DNA of 64,000 bases from Alphaproteobacteria bacterium (lineage in GTDB: Bacteria > Pseudomonadota > Alphaproteobacteria > Rhizobiales > Aestuariivirgaceae), in the NCBI GenBank assembly GCA_024642465.1, contig JAHEBA010000001.1, positions 62,001 through 126,000 of the forward strand, given 5' to 3'. Each line of letters starts with the position of its first letter. Positions within the stretch are counted from its first letter, which is position 1. The translations under genes and the position numbers were made by a program. Below are positions 62,609 to 64,000 of this stretch, piece by piece. A model generated the notes under the pieces. The model was not told the DNA's origin, ran no database searches, and saw only the letters and a list, made by a program, of their open reading frames with translations.

Positions 62609-63517
62609 TCAGGTGCTGGCCATGATTGGCGCCGATTGCTCGATTCCCGCCAGGCGGCAGGTGCGCTCGACGAGATCGGACCGGTTCATCGTGTAGATGT
62701 GCACGTGGTCGACCCCTTGAGCCGCCAGCCGCACGATCTGGTCTGCGGCAAGCTCGCAGGCCTGCTCCTTGTGCTCGGCAGAGTGGGACGGCAGCCGGTC
62801 GAACATGTCGAAATACTCATCCGGAATGCGCGCGCTGCACTTCTTTGCAAACGACGCCACCTTGTTGAAGTCGTGGATCAGCAGGATGCCGGGAATGATG
62901 GGCTGGTAGATGCCGGCGGCGCGCACCCGCTCCATGAAGTCGAAATAGTCGCGGTTGTCGAAAAAGAACTGGGTAATGGCAGCCTTGGCACCGGCTGTCA
63001 GCTTGCGCTTAAGGTTGGCAAGGCAGGCACCCGCCGACGCCGACGCCGGATGGACTTCCGGATAGGCGGCAACATAAACGTCGAGATCGCCGCGCCGGGC
63101 CAGTACACGGGTCAGGTCGATGGCATTTTCATATCCGCCGGGGGACGGTTCATAGGGACCCGAGACGCCGGGCATGTCGCCTCGCAGCGCCAGGATGCCC
63201 TTGACCCCTTGAGCTGCGTATCGCTCGACCACAGCGTCAGTCTGCTCGCGCGTCTGGCCGGCACAGGTCAGATGGCCCACCACGTCGAGGCCGCCATGGT
63301 TGATCAGCTGGCCGATGGTGCCGAAGGTTGCTTCACGTGAGCTGCCGCCCGCTCCGTAGGTCACCGACACGAACTCCGGATCGTACCGGGCCATTACGTC
63401 GGCAAGCTCGCTGATCCCGTCCGCCTGCATGGTCGAGCGGGCCGGGAACACTTCGAAAGATACTCGTGGTCCACCGCCAAGCTGGAACCGGCCGGAAGGG
63501 GCATGGAAGATCGACAT
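62609..63517 (-). CDS. metF: methylenetetrahydrofolate reductase
   Basis: VSFEVFPARSTMQADGISELADVMARYDPEFVSVTYGAGGSSREATFGTIGQLIN...GILALRGDMPG; start taken as 63517 (MSIFHAPSG) because the upstream ATG at 63532 abuts the palindrome. Confidence 0.9.
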   Translation of the reverse strand: MSIFHAPSGRFQLGGGPRVSFEVFPARSTMQADGISELADVMARYDPEFVSVTYGAGGSSREATFGTIGQLINHGGLDVVGHLTCAGQTREQTDAVVERYAAQGVKGILALRGDMPGVSGPYEPSPGGYENAIDLTRVLARRGDLDVYVAAYPEVHPASASAGACLANLKRKLTAGAKAAITQFFFDNRDYFDFMERVRAAGIYQPIIPGILLIHDFNKVASFAKKCSARIPDEYFDMFDRLPSHSAEHKEQACELAADQIVRLAAQGVDHVHIYTMNRSDLVERTCRLAGIEQSAPIMAST

Positions 63518-63530
63518 GAGCGCATTCTCC

Positions 63531-63550
63531 ATATAAAGATATCTTTATGT
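63531..63550. promoter_or_regulatory. palindromic operator candidate upstream of MTHFR gene
   Basis: ATATAAAGATATCTTTATGT containing the perfect 16-bp palindrome ATAAAGATATCTTTAT (63533-63548). Confidence 0.75.
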
Positions 63551-63605
63551 ATTTCTTTTAAACGCTCGTGTCAATTGTTATGGTCCCCCGCAGTGCGGAA
63601 GGGGC

Positions 63606-64000
63606 TTAGCATTGCGGCATTGGCGAAGTGGCGGAAATCCGGGCTTGCGGCGGGCAATACAGGGTGCGGCCCCAGACTTGCCCGACCAGGTCCTTGCCGA
63701 AGCTGTGGTGTGGCTCTTCCTCGAGCAGCATGAAACCGCGTGCTTCGTAGATGCGCCGGGCGACCACCAGCACGTCGTTGGTCCACAGGATGATGCGCGA
63801 GTATCCGGCATCGCGGGCAAACGCCAGGCACTCGTCGACCAGCCGTCCACCGAGGCCACGGCCGCGAACGGCATTGTCGACGAACAGCATCCGCAACTTG
63901 GCCGTTTCATCGTCCGAGCGGACCACGAATACCGAGCCGACCACCTCGCCATTGCTGACCGCAATCCAGCCGCGCTCGAGGCCTGGCTGGAAATTCTCGA
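63606..64000 (-). CDS. GNAT family N-acetyltransferase, N-terminus beyond window
   Basis: ENFQPGLERGWIAVSNGEVVGSVFVVRSDDETAKLRMLFVDNAVRGRGLGGRLVDECLAFARDAGYSRIILWTND; open to window edge. Confidence 0.9.
   Translation of the reverse strand, partial: ENFQPGLERGWIAVSNGEVVGSVFVVRSDDETAKLRMLFVDNAVRGRGLGGRLVDECLAFARDAGYSRIILWTNDVLVVARRIYEARGFMLLEEEPHHSFGKDLVGQVWGRTLYCPPQARISATSPMPQC

Noticed and set aside
1-64000. CRISPR arrays, transposons, integrases, prophage genes, tRNA or rRNA
   Set aside because: No regularly spaced repeats, transposase/integrase motifs, tRNA cloverleaf or rRNA sequence was recognised.

Overview
64 kb of GC-rich chromosomal DNA, apparently from an alphaproteobacterium (gene content and style resemble marine Rhizobiales/Rhodobacterales; taxonomy is inference). 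It is almost entirely protein-coding. I found no rRNA, tRNA, CRISPR array or transposase. Main blocks: (1) 0.9-4.8 kb, an Anbu proteasome-like protease operon (ATP-grasp / alpha-E / transglutaminase / Anbu). (2) 5.1-17 kb, polyamine uptake and catabolism (class III aminotransferase, PotFHIG-like ABC transporter, agmatinase-like ureohydrolase, PuuB-like oxidase, two PuuA-like glutamine-synthetase-family proteins). (3) 21.7-42 kb, a dispersed sulfonate/C2 set (Pta, TauE, Xsc, alanine dehydrogenase, SoeABC-like sulfite dehydrogenase). (4) 43-63.5 kb, a corrinoid/tetrahydrofolate methyl-transfer island: BHMT-like methyltransferase, B12-binding corrinoid protein, DUF1638, second homocysteine S-methyltransferase-like protein, two non-pyrrolysine MttB-family proteins around a LysR regulator, an ASKHA/2Fe-2S corrinoid reactivase, methyl-THF:corrinoid methyltransferase, 'virulence factor'-family small protein and MTHFR. 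The most striking unexplained signals are in block 4. Five of its enzymes carry short Arg/Gly-rich terminal tails, three of them ending in RRRG-stop, while the corrinoid protein has a strongly acidic N-terminus. A near-identical 20-bp palindromic element (ATATAAAGANANCTTTATGT) lies upstream of both the BHMT-like and MTHFR genes, 20 kb apart. Two genes in the island are interrupted by single in-frame stop codons.
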